A stretch of DNA of 64,000 nucleotides from CALAGB01 sp963789565 (GCA_963789565.1 CAWBKX010000002.1:2976001-3040000), one strand, 5' to 3'. Positions 44,916-55,379 are shown, numbered from the stretch's first letter. The notes: generated by a model not told the origin, from the sequence alone. Made by a program: numbers and translations.

Positions 44916-45881
44916 ATGAGTGAAACGAAACCACGCACGCTCCCGTCTTTCGACGAGCTCCCGTTCAACCCAGGCTCACCCGCGAACTCCAACTGGGGAT
45001 TCTGGGGCGACGGCGACGAAGTGGGCATGATCAACCTGCTGACCCCAGAGCGAGCCGAAGCGGCGGCAACGCGCGTCCGAACGGGCAGATCCTTTCCACT
45101 GAACTGGAAGCTGGAACTGCCGGATCCTCCGCTCTTCCGCCGGGAACGTCTGTCTCACACCATCAAGAACAAGCGGCCCTTCGTGAACGACGACGTCTAT
45201 ACCGACTTCAACACCCAGTCATCGACGCATTGGGACGGTCTTACGCACATGGGGAGCGCCCAGTGCCAGTGCTTCTACGGCACCGCGCTTCAAACGCACA
45301 TCACCGGGGCCGATGGAACGCGGAATGGCATTCAGGCGTGGGCTCGACGCGGCATGGTGGGCCGCGGAGTACTGCTCGATCACCAGCGCTGGGCAGCCAA
45401 ACAGGGGATCTCACACATCGCCGGGGAGCGGATCGAGATTCCCGCGAGCGAGCTGCAGCAGGTGGCGGATGCGCAGGGCACACGCTTTGAAGCAGGCGAT
45501 GTTCTGATCGTGCGCACCGGCTGGACGGCCTGGTACGACACACTGGATGAGGCGCAACGGGCGGAAATCGCCGATGGTCCTCATACCTTCATTGGAGTGG
45601 CGCAAGGGTCGGACACGTTCCAGTTCTTGTGGGACAACCACTTCGCGGCGGTAGCGGGGGATGCACCCAGCTTCGAAGCGTGGCCACCGGCGAGCATGGA
45701 GGTCTCGCTGCATCAGACACTGTTGCCACTGTGGGGCATGCCGATCGGCGAGATGTTCTATCTGGAGGAGTTGGCAGCCGATTGTGCCGCCGATGGCGTC
45801 TACGAGTTCATGTTCACGTCAGCACCGCTGAACAAGCTCGGCGGAGTGGCGTCACCGGCCAACGCGCTGGCAATCAAGTAG
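44916..45881 (+). CDS. Cyclase-family (kynurenine formamidase-like) metal hydrolase
   Basis: A 321-residue member of the cyclase family (PF04199). The family's metal motif H-x-G-T-H-x-D-x-x-x-H appears as SSTHWDGLTHMG (about residues 95-106). A second conserved region is HQTLLPLWGMPIGEMFYLEEL. Members hydrolyse amides or lactones such as N-formylkynurenine; this longer type is widespread with unknown substrate. ATG at 44916; the open frame upstream to 44856 lacks a ribosome site. Confidence 0.85.
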   Translation: MSETKPRTLPSFDELPFNPGSPANSNWGFWGDGDEVGMINLLTPERAEAAATRVRTGRSFPLNWKLELPDPPLFRRERLSHTIKNKRPFVNDDVYTDFNTQSSTHWDGLTHMGSAQCQCFYGTALQTHITGADGTRNGIQAWARRGMVGRGVLLDHQRWAAKQGISHIAGERIEIPASELQQVADAQGTRFEAGDVLIVRTGWTAWYDTLDEAQRAEIADGPHTFIGVAQGSDTFQFLWDNHFAAVAGDAPSFEAWPPASMEVSLHQTLLPLWGMPIGEMFYLEELAADCAADGVYEFMFTSAPLNKLGGVASPANALAIK

Positions 45882-45901
45882 CGCATTGAACGTCGTGGCG
45901 A

Positions 45902-47278
45902 CTATTGATTGAGCGGGAGCCCGGCGGCGATGAGCGTCCATTTGCCGGACCAGATGCCTGGATCGATGGTGCTGTCGCGATTGAAGCGGGTTGAGAACGT
46001 GACCCAATCCCAGGTTGTGTCTTGTCCCATGGCTGGATAGCCGTCTCGCTCCGCACTGATCGTCCATGGATCGTAGACCGTGACGGATTTCGGAGGCGCG
46101 TCAACGCCGCCCGGCCCCAGCACGACGCCCGTTAGCAGGACGTAGTGCGTCCCGTCGTCGACAAGCGCGATCACCGGTTGGTCGCCGATCGCCAGACTGC
46201 GCGAGATGACTTGTCCTGCACTGTAAATGTCGTCAAAGGCGGCGTCTCCCACCGGCTCGGTTGCTCCGAGCGCGTTCAAGGCCGCGGTGACGGCATAGGG
46301 TGACGCGTGCCATTGATCAAGCGTGAAGCCGTCGTTGTGGCTGATTTCATAGGTCCAGATTGCACTCTGGATGTCAGAGTCGCTGCTTCCCGCGAGCGCG
46401 GCACCAGTTGATTCGAGCCACATCTGGACGTCGGCCGGGTCACACCAGTCCGGATCCTGCTGCGCACGAAACCTCACGGGGACGCCGTAGTTGAGCTTGC
46501 CGTCGTTGAAGAGCTCGGGTGCGTATTCCGGGACACCCACCGAGACGGGCTGGGGAGACTGCTCCACTCCGTCTCGCAACGCGGCATCCCTTCCAAGCAG
46601 ACCCAGAAGAACGGCGTAGGGCGTCCCCCCATTCTCCGGGTGCCATTCGAAGCGCGCTCGTTCGAAGTACTGAACGGTGTAGCCCCCCTCGGTGAAGGCG
46701 TTACTGAGCGGATAGCCGTAAATAGCGAGAGCGCCGTTCGACTCCCAATAGTTCAAGAAGTGTCCGCAAATTTCGTGGCCGGTCTGGCTGAAAGAGTGGC
46801 AACCGGCATCCTGCTGCGCGCCCGGCTGAAACGCTGGCTCGTCTTCACGGGCGTTCACGGCCTCCGCACCGAGGCGTCGCAACTGGATTTGCCATCCGGC
46901 CGGCGCATCCGGATGCCATTCAAAAACAGCCCGTTCAAAATACTGCTCGGTGAACCCCGTGACCGGGTCGGTGAGTTCGTCAGTGATGGGGTAGCCAAAC
47001 TGAGCGAGATCACCGTGGTCTCTCCAGTAATCGAGAAACCCGTAGCTGAGATAGTGCCCTGTTGCGGAAAAGTAGACGCGGTCGGGTGCGGTCGACGCGG
47101 CGTGCGCCGAATTGGACCAGGACATTGTCAATGTGGAGAAGAGGACGAGGACGACGAGCACGCGAATGGTGCGATCGTGCCAGGTCGAAGGGAACAAAAC
47201 GGAGTTTGTCAACGCACAGCGCGGTGACCGGTTTCCCGCGAGAGCTCGATCAGCGTTCCGCGGCGATCTGCCCGACAT
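45902..47278 (-). CDS. Secreted protein with paired Trp/Tyr repeats and C39-like peptidase domain
   Basis: About 458 residues. A signal peptide (hydrophobic core RVLVVLVLFSTLTM, cleavage near SAHA-AS) is preceded by an unusually long basic N-terminus. Two repeats of about 70 residues follow (FLDYWRDHGDLAQFGYPITDE...YFERAVFEWHP and FLNYWESNGALAIYGYPLSNA...YFERARFEWHP), common in secreted Chloroflexota proteins. The C-terminal domain looks like a papain-type C39_2 peptidase: Cys in PDWCDPADVQMWL, His in GTHYVLLTG and Asp in VYDPW. Start uncertain (ATG 47278 with GGGTG; TTG 47209 would give a shorter signal peptide). It overlaps the end of the GntR gene. Confidence 0.8.
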   Translation of the reverse strand: MSGRSPRNADRALAGNRSPRCALTNSVLFPSTWHDRTIRVLVVLVLFSTLTMSWSNSAHAASTAPDRVYFSATGHYLSYGFLDYWRDHGDLAQFGYPITDELTDPVTGFTEQYFERAVFEWHPDAPAGWQIQLRRLGAEAVNAREDEPAFQPGAQQDAGCHSFSQTGHEICGHFLNYWESNGALAIYGYPLSNAFTEGGYTVQYFERARFEWHPENGGTPYAVLLGLLGRDAALRDGVEQSPQPVSVGVPEYAPELFNDGKLNYGVPVRFRAQQDPDWCDPADVQMWLESTGAALAGSSDSDIQSAIWTYEISHNDGFTLDQWHASPYAVTAALNALGATEPVGDAAFDDIYSAGQVISRSLAIGDQPVIALVDDGTHYVLLTGVVLGPGGVDAPPKSVTVYDPWTISAERDGYPAMGQDTTWDWVTFSTRFNRDSTIDPGIWSGKWTLIAAGLPLNQ

Positions 47279-48014
47279 GTTCACCCGAACGGATTTCAGC
47301 CGACCCCTCATTGATCACGTCCCCCATGATGAAGGCTTCGATCTCTTCCAGGTGCTGCATCATTGCCATCCGCGCGGCGCCTGGATCGCGAGAGTCGACC
47401 GCTTCGAGTATCCGACGATGTGCCAAGTATGCAAGCTGCCGTCGTGCATCTGAAGTGATGAAATGCCGGCGTCCCTCCATTAAGAGTTCGCCGATGAGTG
47501 CAAGCACGCGCACGGCCACTTGATTGCCGGACGCGGCCGCAAGCGCGCTGTGGAAATCGCGGTCAATTTGAATGGCCACGTCATCCGACACGTCATTGGT
47601 TGCGGCATCGTGCAACTGTTCGACCAAACGCGAAAGATTGGCGATCGACTCGGGGTCGGCACGCACGGCGGCTCTGGCGGCGATAGCTGGCTCGAAGATG
47701 ATGCGCATCTCCCACAGGTCGCCGACGGCATCGCCCGTGGCTTCGAGCAAAATCGAGAGGGGTGAAACCACTCCGGCGGGAAACATGTCGAGGATGAAGG
47801 TGCCGCCGCCGTGTCGTGACTCGACAATGCCGGTCAGTTCGAGCACCCGCAGCGCCTCGCGGAGTGACGGTCGGCTCACCTGGAGCTGCTCCGCAAGCTC
47901 TCGCTCGGGCGGCATCTGGTCGCCCGCCTTGTAGACGCCCTGGCGGATCAGCCGGCAGATCTCCGTGACAACTTGCTGGGAAACACGTGATCGCCGAGGT
48001 GTGTCTTGTGCCAT
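47250..48014 (-). CDS. GntR/FadR-family transcriptional regulator
   Basis: A 254-residue regulator with an N-terminal GntR winged helix (about 10-75; GVYKAGDQMPPERELAEQLQVSRPSLREALRVLELTGIVES) and a C-terminal FCD effector domain (about 90-235) with the metal-ligand pattern D-x3-H (DRDFHSAL) and later His. FadR/FCD regulators respond to small carboxylic acids. It overlaps the secreted peptidase gene by about 30 bp, so it may control that gene. Confidence 0.92.
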   Translation of the reverse strand: MAQDTPRRSRVSQQVVTEICRLIRQGVYKAGDQMPPERELAEQLQVSRPSLREALRVLELTGIVESRHGGGTFILDMFPAGVVSPLSILLEATGDAVGDLWEMRIIFEPAIAARAAVRADPESIANLSRLVEQLHDAATNDVSDDVAIQIDRDFHSALAAASGNQVAVRVLALIGELLMEGRRHFITSDARRQLAYLAHRRILEAVDSRDPGAARMAMMQHLEEIEAFIMGDVINEGSAEIRSGEHVGQIAAER

Positions 48015-48187
48015 CAGTCACTCGATTCAGCGCGGGGGTCTTGCCAATCGAACACGGGTTGGCCCGCCGCTTCAACTGTGAGTTTACATACGTCGACGAG
48101 GAATGGCACTGCGGGCGGACACGCGACGAAAGAGGTCTCGGCGACGGTTGGTGGCATGCCGGGAACGCAGGTCAATCCTTCAGGTGC

Positions 48188-48676
48188 TCACGGGGAGCGG
48201 TGCTTTTGCATGAGGATGCCGTGACGATTTCGGCCGTAGTAATTACGGAGGTCGCTGACTGGTAAGTATCCCTGCAGACGATAGAGCGCTTGCGCGCCCA
48301 CATTCTTATCTTCGACCATGAGTGTGACATAGGTAGTGCCGAGACCCGACTCGATCGCATTGAGGAGGGTCATCCCCACTCCGCGCCGCCGAAAATCCGG
48401 ATCGACGCAAAGATTCAGCACACGTGCCTGTGCGCCGTCGGTATCGCCGACCACGCATCCGACGATTCGCTCTCCGACACAGGCGACCAGGATCTGTGAT
48501 CTCGGCCAGAAATAGAGGACGATTAAAGTAGCCAGGCCGTAAGCCTGGCTACCGGCAAAGCATCGTCGTTGCAGACCTCGGAGCAGAATGCTGTCTCGGA
48601 GTGATGCGGTGCGAAATCGTATGGTCGTGTCGCTGCTCTCGGCTGATGTTCGGATGTCGACGACTCGGCCCGCCAC
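48188..48676 (-). CDS. GNAT-family N-acetyltransferase (RimI-like)
   Basis: A 162-residue acetyltransferase with the acetyl-CoA motif VLNLCVDPDFRRRGVGMTLL (R-R-x-G-x-G) and a C-terminal NVGAQALYRLQGYLPVSDLRNYY that closely follows the RimI pattern (N-x-x-A-x-x-L-Y-x-x-x-G-F). RimI-type enzymes acetylate protein N-termini; the exact target is unknown. Alone on its strand, 170 bp upstream of the GntR gene. Confidence 0.88.
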   Translation of the reverse strand: MAGRVVDIRTSAESSDTTIRFRTASLRDSILLRGLQRRCFAGSQAYGLATLIVLYFWPRSQILVACVGERIVGCVVGDTDGAQARVLNLCVDPDFRRRGVGMTLLNAIESGLGTTYVTLMVEDKNVGAQALYRLQGYLPVSDLRNYYGRNRHGILMQKHRSP

Positions 48677-48887
48677 CGTTGTTCCCTTCGGAATGCGTTG
48701 AAAGCACGATTATAGCGAGCGGCCTTCGTCTGTTCCACGCACTGAAAACGGTGTGGAGTTTACGAACCGCCGTGTGGCTGAGGCAATCGTAGCATCGACA
48801 GGCAACCCGATCTGCACATCCATCACTCCCAAAATACCACCAAATCGCATTCATCCTTGACTCCCACGGATTACGACGTGTGCACCC

Positions 48888-50605
48888 TCACACCTCCACC
48901 AACGTAAGCTCCACATCGCTTGACGCCATCGCGATGTCCGCCGCCTTCGTGATCACTTCCCGAATACCGGCAATGCGCACGCTGTAACTCGTCGCCGTCT
49001 GGTCGTAGTCCACATCCTTGAACGTCACCACCGCACCAGCGTCCCACGAGTCCCACAACCCGATAGCCAGGTCACGCGCGCCCGTCTCGTCGATCGACGA
49101 ATCGCGGGTGACCACCTGATCACTCAGCTGTACCGTGAACTTCCATCGCCGCCGCCTGGTCGGAAGGTCCATCGTCTCGTGCTCGGCCCACAAGCCCACG
49201 ATCACCGGACACCACGCCGAGATCGAGCTAACCGCCACCTTCAGCTGAAGGAATCGGCTCGTCGGCTTGGCGCTGATCGCCCCGCCAATCGAGATCAGCC
49301 GGCTACTCGCATTCGTCAGGTTCTGGCTGGCAATCGCCGTCCAACTCGCGCCGCCGTCCACCGAGTAGGACTAGCGGCCACCGTCACGCTGTCCGACGTC
49401 GCCCGCCCGTCCGGTGTCGCCAGCTCTACGCCGGCGCGTCTCCAGACTTTATCCAGGTCCCGCTCGCCCGCGTCCAGCATCGCGCTGATGATCTCGAAGC
49501 TACTCCGGATAGCCGGCGATCCCGAGCGATCGAAGAATTGCCACGTCGCCGCGTTGTTGCTGGTCGACCCGCGCCCCGCAATCATGTCCGCGTCGTCGCA
49601 ACTCCCGTAGATGCTCACCGGGTAGTCGTACGCGGTCGACCCGTCCTCAAGCTCAAACCAACCCCGGCCGTCATAGACCCACATCTCAGGTAGCCCACTC
49701 ACCAGGCCAGTCACCACCACCACAAGGTAACTCCCAACCGTGCAGGCTCCCAGCGTCGACAGGCCCCGTATCCCCGTCCCCTTCCATTCGTTGTCGGCCG
49801 TGTCGTAGTACAGAATCTCTTTGCCGCCCCAGGCCCACAGCCGCCCAAAGTGGCCCACCGCCCAGGCGAAGTCGTCCGTCCCGGCCATCAGCGGCACCGT
49901 CGCCTGCGCGTCCGTGGCCTTGTAGACCGTCTGCCTGGTCAGCACCCAGAGATCGCCGTCAATCTGCACGAAGCGCAAAACGTCATCGCTCGCGGTAAGC
50001 AACGTCGAACTGGCGCTGTTCTTGATCGCGTTCGGCGTCGCCGGGTCCACGAACCACACCGAGGCAGTCCCGTGCCCGATTAGCGACGCGTCCTCGGCAA
50101 TCGCCCCCGCCGTGTACGTCGAGGTAGCGAGGTTATAGGTCCCCACGTTGGTGCCGGCACCATAGGCGAAGTACAGCACGTTCCAAACCTTGCAGCAGTC
50201 GACCACGTCGGCAGCCAGCGCATGCACCGCCGTAAGCCCATTGAACAGCCCACCACTCACCGCCACGCTGTACAGCTCAGCCCCGCACACCAGGTACACC
50301 GTCCCGTCATACACGAACGTCCAGCGCGGCTTCGACGGGCTCATCCCAGGCGAAACCGAGAGCGTCCGGTCCGTCTCTTTCGGCCCCGCAATCACGCCCT
50401 GGCTGTCCAGCGTCGGCCACGCGCCCACGCCACCCATGAAGCGGTCACGCTCCAACTGCGTCGTGCGCTTCGCCCCACCGTAGAAGTCGAACAGCCGCAC
50501 GCGGCCGACTCGCCCTTCGCTCTGCCCGTCCTGATAGCGCTGGTACGTCCCCGGCTTCACCATGTACCCGACGCTGTCCAGCGTCACGTCGTACGTTTCC
50601 GTCAC
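48888..50605 (-). pseudogene. Phage structural protein, probable beta-propeller, frameshifted
   Basis: Two frames join to one protein of about 570 residues. The first (50605 down to about 49375) has repeated beta blades (WTFVYDGTVYLVCG, WVLTRQTVYKA, GRLWAWGGKEILYYDT, MWVYDGRGWFEL). It ends in a switch near 49365-49380, after which YSVDGGASWTAIASQ continues in another frame to 48888. It looks like a tail-associated or host-contact protein. The stop and frame change mean it is broken, unless the base call is wrong. Confidence 0.65.
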
Positions 50606-50670
50606 CGCTCACCCCCACGGAATCAAAACCGGAATAAACTTGCGAGAACCTAACTAATCTCGATCGGAGC

Positions 50671-51093
50671 TCACTGCGGCCGTCCTCCCTTCTCCCAGGT
50701 CCCGTCAGATTGGAAGCAGTCCCACCACACCAGCACACGCCGGCAGCGGCAGTGGTCATGCAGTGGCGGCGTCGGTCCCTTCCCAACCTCGTACCAGCGC
50801 TTGTCCAGCGGCCCACACTCAGGGCACACGCGCTCGTCCTCCTGCGTCTCAAATTCCTCGTACCAGATGATCTTGGCGCAGGGCCGACTCTCGCCCGTCG
50901 CGGTCGACCCGTCGAAAGCGTTGCCATTGTTGTGATCCGTGTTGACCTTGCTACCGTCGACCGTGTTGCTCGCACCGCCGCCCACGTCGGTCGCCTCATA
51001 GCGTGCGCTGTTCGATCCGCTTCTCGTGATGTCCGCCCGGTTCGCGTCGGTCGGTCGGCTGCCCGTCGTGCCCGAGCTATCCGAAATGCTCAT
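50671..51093 (-). CDS. Phage minor head protein, SPP1 gp7/Mu gpF C-terminal-like
   Basis: A 140-residue protein whose C-terminal part has the gpF/gp7 zinc-like pattern CPECGPLD...PPLHDHCRCRR. The N-terminal 75 residues are low-complexity Ser/Asn/Gly/Thr and may be a tail-like linker. It is shorter than full minor head proteins, so it may be a fragment. Its ATG overlaps the TGA that ends the terminase frame. Confidence 0.65.
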   Translation of the reverse strand: MSISDSSGTTGSRPTDANRADITRSGSNSARYEATDVGGGASNTVDGSKVNTDHNNGNAFDGSTATGESRPCAKIIWYEEFETQEDERVCPECGPLDKRWYEVGKGPTPPLHDHCRCRRVLVWWDCFQSDGTWEKGGRPQ

Positions 51094-52646
51094 CGGCCCC
51101 TTGCCTCTCTCGGTCGCCAGTCCTGCTCATCGAGCACTCCCACCAGCGCCGCACTCAAAAGCAAATCGTCATGCACACGAGCATCCGGCACCGACCAGCT
51201 CATCAGCCGATTCGGCCCAGAACGAACTTCGTAGGTGCATTGCTCCACTTGCCTCCAGAAAACGCGCGAAAGATCCGACGCTTCGGTGTCGGATCCGGCT
51301 TCGATCGCAGCTGCCGGCGGTGCCGATTCCGCCCTCTAAATCCGTTTGCAAACCGGGAAGTGCGTAATCCTTGAATCGGCCCGAGTCGATGATCCCCAGA
51401 AAATCCCAACCCAACTGACTCTTCGAGCTCAGCGAGAACACGAACGGCAGCACCACCCGCTCACCCAGCGCCGAGCGCAGAAACGAACTCAGGCCAGCAC
51501 CTACGCCGGTGGCGTCGACCACCACGAACCGCGCATGCCAGACCTCCCGCGCCAGGTCCACCAGCTGGTGGTACAGCGTCGTGTGCTTCACCCCCGTCCA
51601 CAGGTAGCGGCGCACGACCTCGTACCGTGGCCGAGACTCGCCAGTCACCGGATCCACCCGACGAACCACACGCACCACCGTCAGCGCCGTGCTGTCCCGT
51701 CTCGAGGTCAGGGTCGTACTGCACGACGTCCGGAGCCTGGTCCTCTTCCTCTCCCGCCACGTCCAGCAGCAGCGCGTACGTCTCACCGCTCACGCCGCGC
51801 TCGAGCACGTTATGTTCGCCCACCATCTGACCGCGACGCGACTGCCGGGAACAGACCGCCCTCACCGTCCAGCTCGACGAGCTCGTACTCCGTCTTGAAG
51901 AAGGGATGATCTGGCCCCAGCTGCTTCGCCTGGCTTTCGACGTACGCGCCGTAGGTCGGAAGCTCTTCCGAAACGCGACGCCAGGGCACCAAAAAGAGCC
52001 GCTGAGAGCCGTCAGAGGCTTCTAAGGTCCTGAGATACCTCATCTGCCGGGAAAGCAGCGTTGACGTGGTCCAGACCGTTCCCATGAAGAGCGTCACCGC
52101 GTTCTCAGCCGCCGCCATCGGCGCAAAAACCGCATCCCATCGGTCTGGGTCGATGTCCTGACACTCATTCGCGACCAAAAGCAGGCTGGCCGTTTGTCCG
52201 CGAGCGCTGGAGGTCGGCGCCGCGGAGACGAAATGCACGCTCGCCTCGCCCAACTGCACCACGCTTCCGTCACGCACCCGCGCCTTGCCCGCAATCGCTC
52301 GGAAGCGCTCGTTGCGCACCCGAGCCGAAAGCCGATCCAGCGCAATCTGTCCCTGTGGCCGCATGGTCGGCAGCGCCACCACCACCTGACCACCAACCCG
52401 ACTGAAGAGCAGCAGGAAGTAGGCGCACAGTTGCGCCAACATCTCATCCTTGCCACTCTGCCGACTGAAGACCGCCGCGAACTCGCCCGGTGTTGGTCTC
52501 TTCGATCGGCGGTCCAACACCGCGCGCACGATGGCCCGCGCAGGATCGGCCTGGTAGCGTCGTAGCCCACGCTTCGGCATGAAGACCCGCGAGAACTCCC
52601 CCACGTCCGACAGCGCCCGGCGAACAGCGTCGACGCTCTCACTCAT
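51090..52646 (-). pseudogene. Phage terminase large subunit, at least three frameshifts
   Basis: The intact length would be about 518 residues. The ATPase half (52646-51835) has a Walker A-like SRQSGKDEM and Walker B LLLVANECQDID. The nuclease half is split over two further frames but keeps its Asp segments: LLLDVAGEEED, VVVDATGVGAG and VHDDLLLSAALVG. Frame changes lie near 51831, 51695 and 51320. The protein packages DNA into the head and cuts it; here it cannot be made in one piece. The end (WRPREARGR) runs into the ATGA of the next gene. Confidence 0.8.
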
Positions 52647-52653
52647 GCGTTCT

Positions 52654-52693
52654 CCCTTCTCCCAGAATTGGGAGAAGGGCCGGGGATGAGGGC
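52654..52693. repeat. REP-like hairpin repeat, copy 1
   Basis: CCCTTCTCCCA (52654-52664) and TGGGAGAAGGG (52669-52679) form an 11-bp stem around GAAT, followed by CCGGGGATGAGGGC. A near-identical copy lies at 55343-55379. Both are in gaps of the phage block. Confidence 0.65.
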
Positions 52694-52698
52694 CGTCA

Positions 52699-53312
52699 TC
52701 AGCTCGTCACCCGCAGCGTGCTCGAGCGCACCGTCCGACGTCGCTCACGCCACGCGGCCGCGTAGGCAGCCCGAGCGTCCAGCATCGCCTGCGAGTAGCG
52801 CGCCGGCAGCGGCCCACGCTTCCACTCCTGCCGACCCCGAACCTCGATCGCGTACACCGTGGCCCCAGCGATCAGCAGCGGAATGTCACTGATCCGGAAT
52901 GGTGAACGTGGTCGCATCGGTGCCCGGGAACGTGTGAGCCGTGAAGTACCACACCGTGTAGTCACCCGCGATCAGCGCCCGAGAGAAGCGGATGTCAGCC
53001 CGCGAACACCAGCCAGCCGAGCTCGAGGTCACCCACGTACCGCCCTGGCTCGGCTGCCTGCTCAGGAATCACCCACCCGTTAGGGTCGGTGATCCGCCGA
53101 ATCTGCAACGCGCTGGCCGGCACCGTCGCGCTCGTGTCTCCCGCCACCGCGGTGAACGTCGCCGTCGCCTGGTCCGGGCTCCACTGGCTGTACTCGTCCA
53201 GCGCCCGTTTCAGCCCCTCGTCGAGCGTCCCGTCCGCCCACAAAGGCGAGCCGGTAGAATCCTCGAGCCCCGTCCTCAATCGGCTCCGAGCGCTCACCAA
53301 CGTCGTCGTCAT
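52699..53312 (-). pseudogene. Phage head-tail connector-like protein, two frameshifts
   Basis: Three frames join to one protein of about 200 residues: MTTTLVSARSRLRTGLED-type start with WADGTLDEGLKRALDEYSQW, then ALIAGDYTVWYFTAHTF in a second frame and SDIPLLIAGATVYAIEVRGR in a third. Frame changes lie near 52990 and 52885. The pattern fits the connector proteins that join portal and tail. Start at ATG 53312 behind GAGGG. Confidence 0.6.
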
Positions 53313-53483
53313 GCTCATCTCCCTCGATCTCGCCCAGGCCGCCACACAGCCGGCACGTCACCAGAATCTCGTCATAGCCGACCTGGTGACTGAACTCCGA
53401 GAAACGTAGCTCGATCGGCTGGCATTCTTCGGCCCGAGCACCCACACCCACAACCGGCCCTTACACTGCGGACACTTACGCAT
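53300..53483 (-). pseudogene. Small zinc-ribbon-like protein, frameshifted
   Basis: A short frame MRKCPQCKGRLWVW changes near 53430 to another frame that continues CQPIELRFSEF and VTCRLCGGLGEI. Together these give two CxxC pairs of a zinc ribbon of about 60 residues. The 3' end overlaps the connector gene start, and the true stop is unclear. Small zinc-ribbon proteins are common between phage head genes. Confidence 0.4.
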
Positions 53484-53554
53484 CACCACACCAACGAACC
53501 ACGAGCCGTGGACATGTGGACAGCTCTCGGGACCTGACACACATGCCCACAGCA

Positions 53555-53743
53555 CTACCGCTTTCCATCCGAACGCACGCTTTCGATGAGCGCGGCCTGA
53601 TCGAGCTCGCGCAGCGCGGTCTCGAGCTGGTAGATCTCGTCGGCGCTCTCGTCGTCGTCGATCCAGCCATCGCGCCAGGCGACCACGACCCGACGAGCCG
53701 CCTCGACGAGCTGACGCGTCGTGCGCTCCCGTTCGCTAAGCAC
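53555..53743 (-). CDS. Small phage-region protein
   Basis: A 62-residue, acidic, helical protein (ERERTTRQLVEAARRVVVAW, DDDESADEIYQLETAL). GTG start at 53743 with GGGAAGGG upstream, overlapping the portal stop by 8 bases. No family recognised. Confidence 0.5.
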   Translation of the reverse strand: MLSERERTTRQLVEAARRVVVAWRDGWIDDDESADEIYQLETALRELDQAALIESVRSDGKR

Positions 53744-55163
53744 CGGACGCCACCCTTCCCGCCAAGCCCGAGGACGTCGCATCCACCGCGTTCGCCGCCG
53801 ACTGCTGCTGTGCCTGCGCACCCAGGCCCATCGACGCCTCTTCCTGGATCAGCGCGAGCTCCCGCTCCTGGTCCACGTCGCCCAACAGATTCATCGCCGT
53901 CTGGCGGCTGTGTATCTGGCTGGCCACCAGCTGCACCTCATCGAGCACAAGCGCCTGGCGATCGTTCGGCAGCACCGAGCCCCACACCGCCTGCGTTCGA
54001 CGCACGCCGCCGAGCGGCTCACCACCGAAGCGCTCGAGCAAATCGAGCAGCATCGAATTCCGCTGGCGATACACCGCATCCCACACACGCCGCCGCCGCT
54101 GAACCTTCTGCACGAGCGGCTGAATCTCGACTTCGAGCGCGGCGCCGGAGACGTTCCGGCCGGAATCACCAAACGCCGTTCGCGGCGTCTCGGCCAGGTC
54201 GTAGAGCGCCCGGTAGAGCGCGTCGATGTACTCGATGTGCAGCCGCACACCGCCGCCGCTCAGCATGTCGAGCATGTAAGCACGCGAGCCCTCTGGGAGC
54301 TCCCATACCGCGCCCTCTTCGGCCCGAATCGCATCGGCACCGGTCACGTTCTCCAAGACCGTGATCGGATTGCCATCGAGACCTGCAGGATGCGAGAGAC
54401 GACGGTTATCCGTCGATTCAGCTCTCGGCACGTGTCGATCAGGTCGACCAGGTCGCTCTCGCCCCACAGCTCATGCGGCCGCGACGCGTTCGGGAACAGC
54501 ACGTAGGGAATCCACCCGTACGGATTAGCCTCATCGCGCGCCGTCTGACCGCCCACCTCGATCAGCACCCGCGAAGACGTCCAGTCCTCCACGACCGGCA
54601 CACTGCCCGCACCGGTGATCGTCCCAACGCCGAACATGTCCCAGGCATCAGGCGCCGTCAGGTAATAGCGCTGCACGACGCGCGTCACCTTGCGGATGTT
54701 GTCCGGCCTGCGTCCACGCCCAAACGCCGGCAGGATCGACGCTGGTGACCACCGGCGCACGTGCGTCGACGTCCCACGTCACCTTGAAGGCCCCATCGCC
54801 CACCACCGCGGCGTCGACCATCGTGTTGAAGTCGAGCGAGTGAAGATCCTGCTCGATGTACAGCTCGTTGAGGCGCGTTTCCACCGCGGACGCGCGCTCC
54901 TCGCTCACGCCGTCCGTCTTCGACGGATCGACGCTGAACGACACCGGCTCACTGAAGACGTACGACACCGTCTTGCGCACCAACGCGCGAGCGTAGTTGA
55001 CCGTGAGACGCGTCTCGCCCGCGCGACGTCGTCGGTCCCACTGATTGCCAGCGTAGAAGTCGAGCATCTCCCGATAGCGGTTCATCCGGTCGACGTCCTG
55101 ACCGTTCAGCCAGTCGGCGAGCGACGTCGGAATGAAGCCGCCCACCGCAGGGATCAATGGCAT
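53736..55163 (-). pseudogene. Phage portal protein, two frameshifts
   Basis: Three consecutive frames make one portal of about 475 residues. The start is MPLIPAVGGFIPTSLADW, with MLDFYAGNQW and LTVNYARALVRKTVSYVFSE typical of the Gp6-type portal family (PF05133). A change near 54735 leads to VTRVVQRYYLTAPDAWDMFG, and another near 54375 to NPITVLENVTGAD and the helical C-terminus. The portal forms the DNA entry ring. The three fragments are in order and nearly complete, so decay is recent or the sequence has errors. Confidence 0.78.
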
Positions 55164-55192
55164 GGCGTCAGCCTTTCAAGAAGACACATTTC

Positions 55193-55224
55193 CACTTTCC
55201 CGATCGGGAAAGTGCAAATTTGCA
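55193..55224. promoter_or_regulatory. Overlapping perfect palindromes upstream of the portal gene
   Basis: A 22-bp perfect palindrome (55193-55214, centred on GATC, core TTTCCCGATCGGGAAA) overlaps a 12-bp one, TGCAAATTTGCA (55213-55224). They lie 30-60 bp upstream of the portal start, where an operator would be expected. A weak promoter TTGCAC-17-TGGAAA runs through them on the minus strand. Confidence 0.55.
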
Positions 55225-55251
55225 TCAAGTACACAGCACAACTCCCGGGCG

Positions 55252-55287
55252 AAACAAAAGCGGCGGCCGGAAGGCACCGACCGCCGC
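55252..55287 (-). terminator. Terminator between capsid and portal genes
   Basis: Leftward, an 11-bp stem (55287-55277 with 55270-55260, one G-T pair) around a 6-base loop is followed by TTTTGTTT (55259-55252). It ends the capsid transcript before the portal gene. Confidence 0.7.
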
Positions 55288-55342
55288 CAGGGCTAGGTGC
55301 TACCCACCGGGCACTGGTGGAATAGCCAAACGTTGACCGTCA

Positions 55343-55379
55343 CCCTCTCCCAGAATTGGGAGAGGGCCGGGGTGAGGGC
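55343..55379. repeat. REP-like hairpin repeat, copy 2
   Basis: CCCTCTCCCA (55343-55352) pairs with TGGGAGAGGG (55357-55366) around GAAT and is followed by CCGGGGTGAGGGC. It matches the copy at 52654-52693 with few changes and lies just after the capsid stop. Confidence 0.65.
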
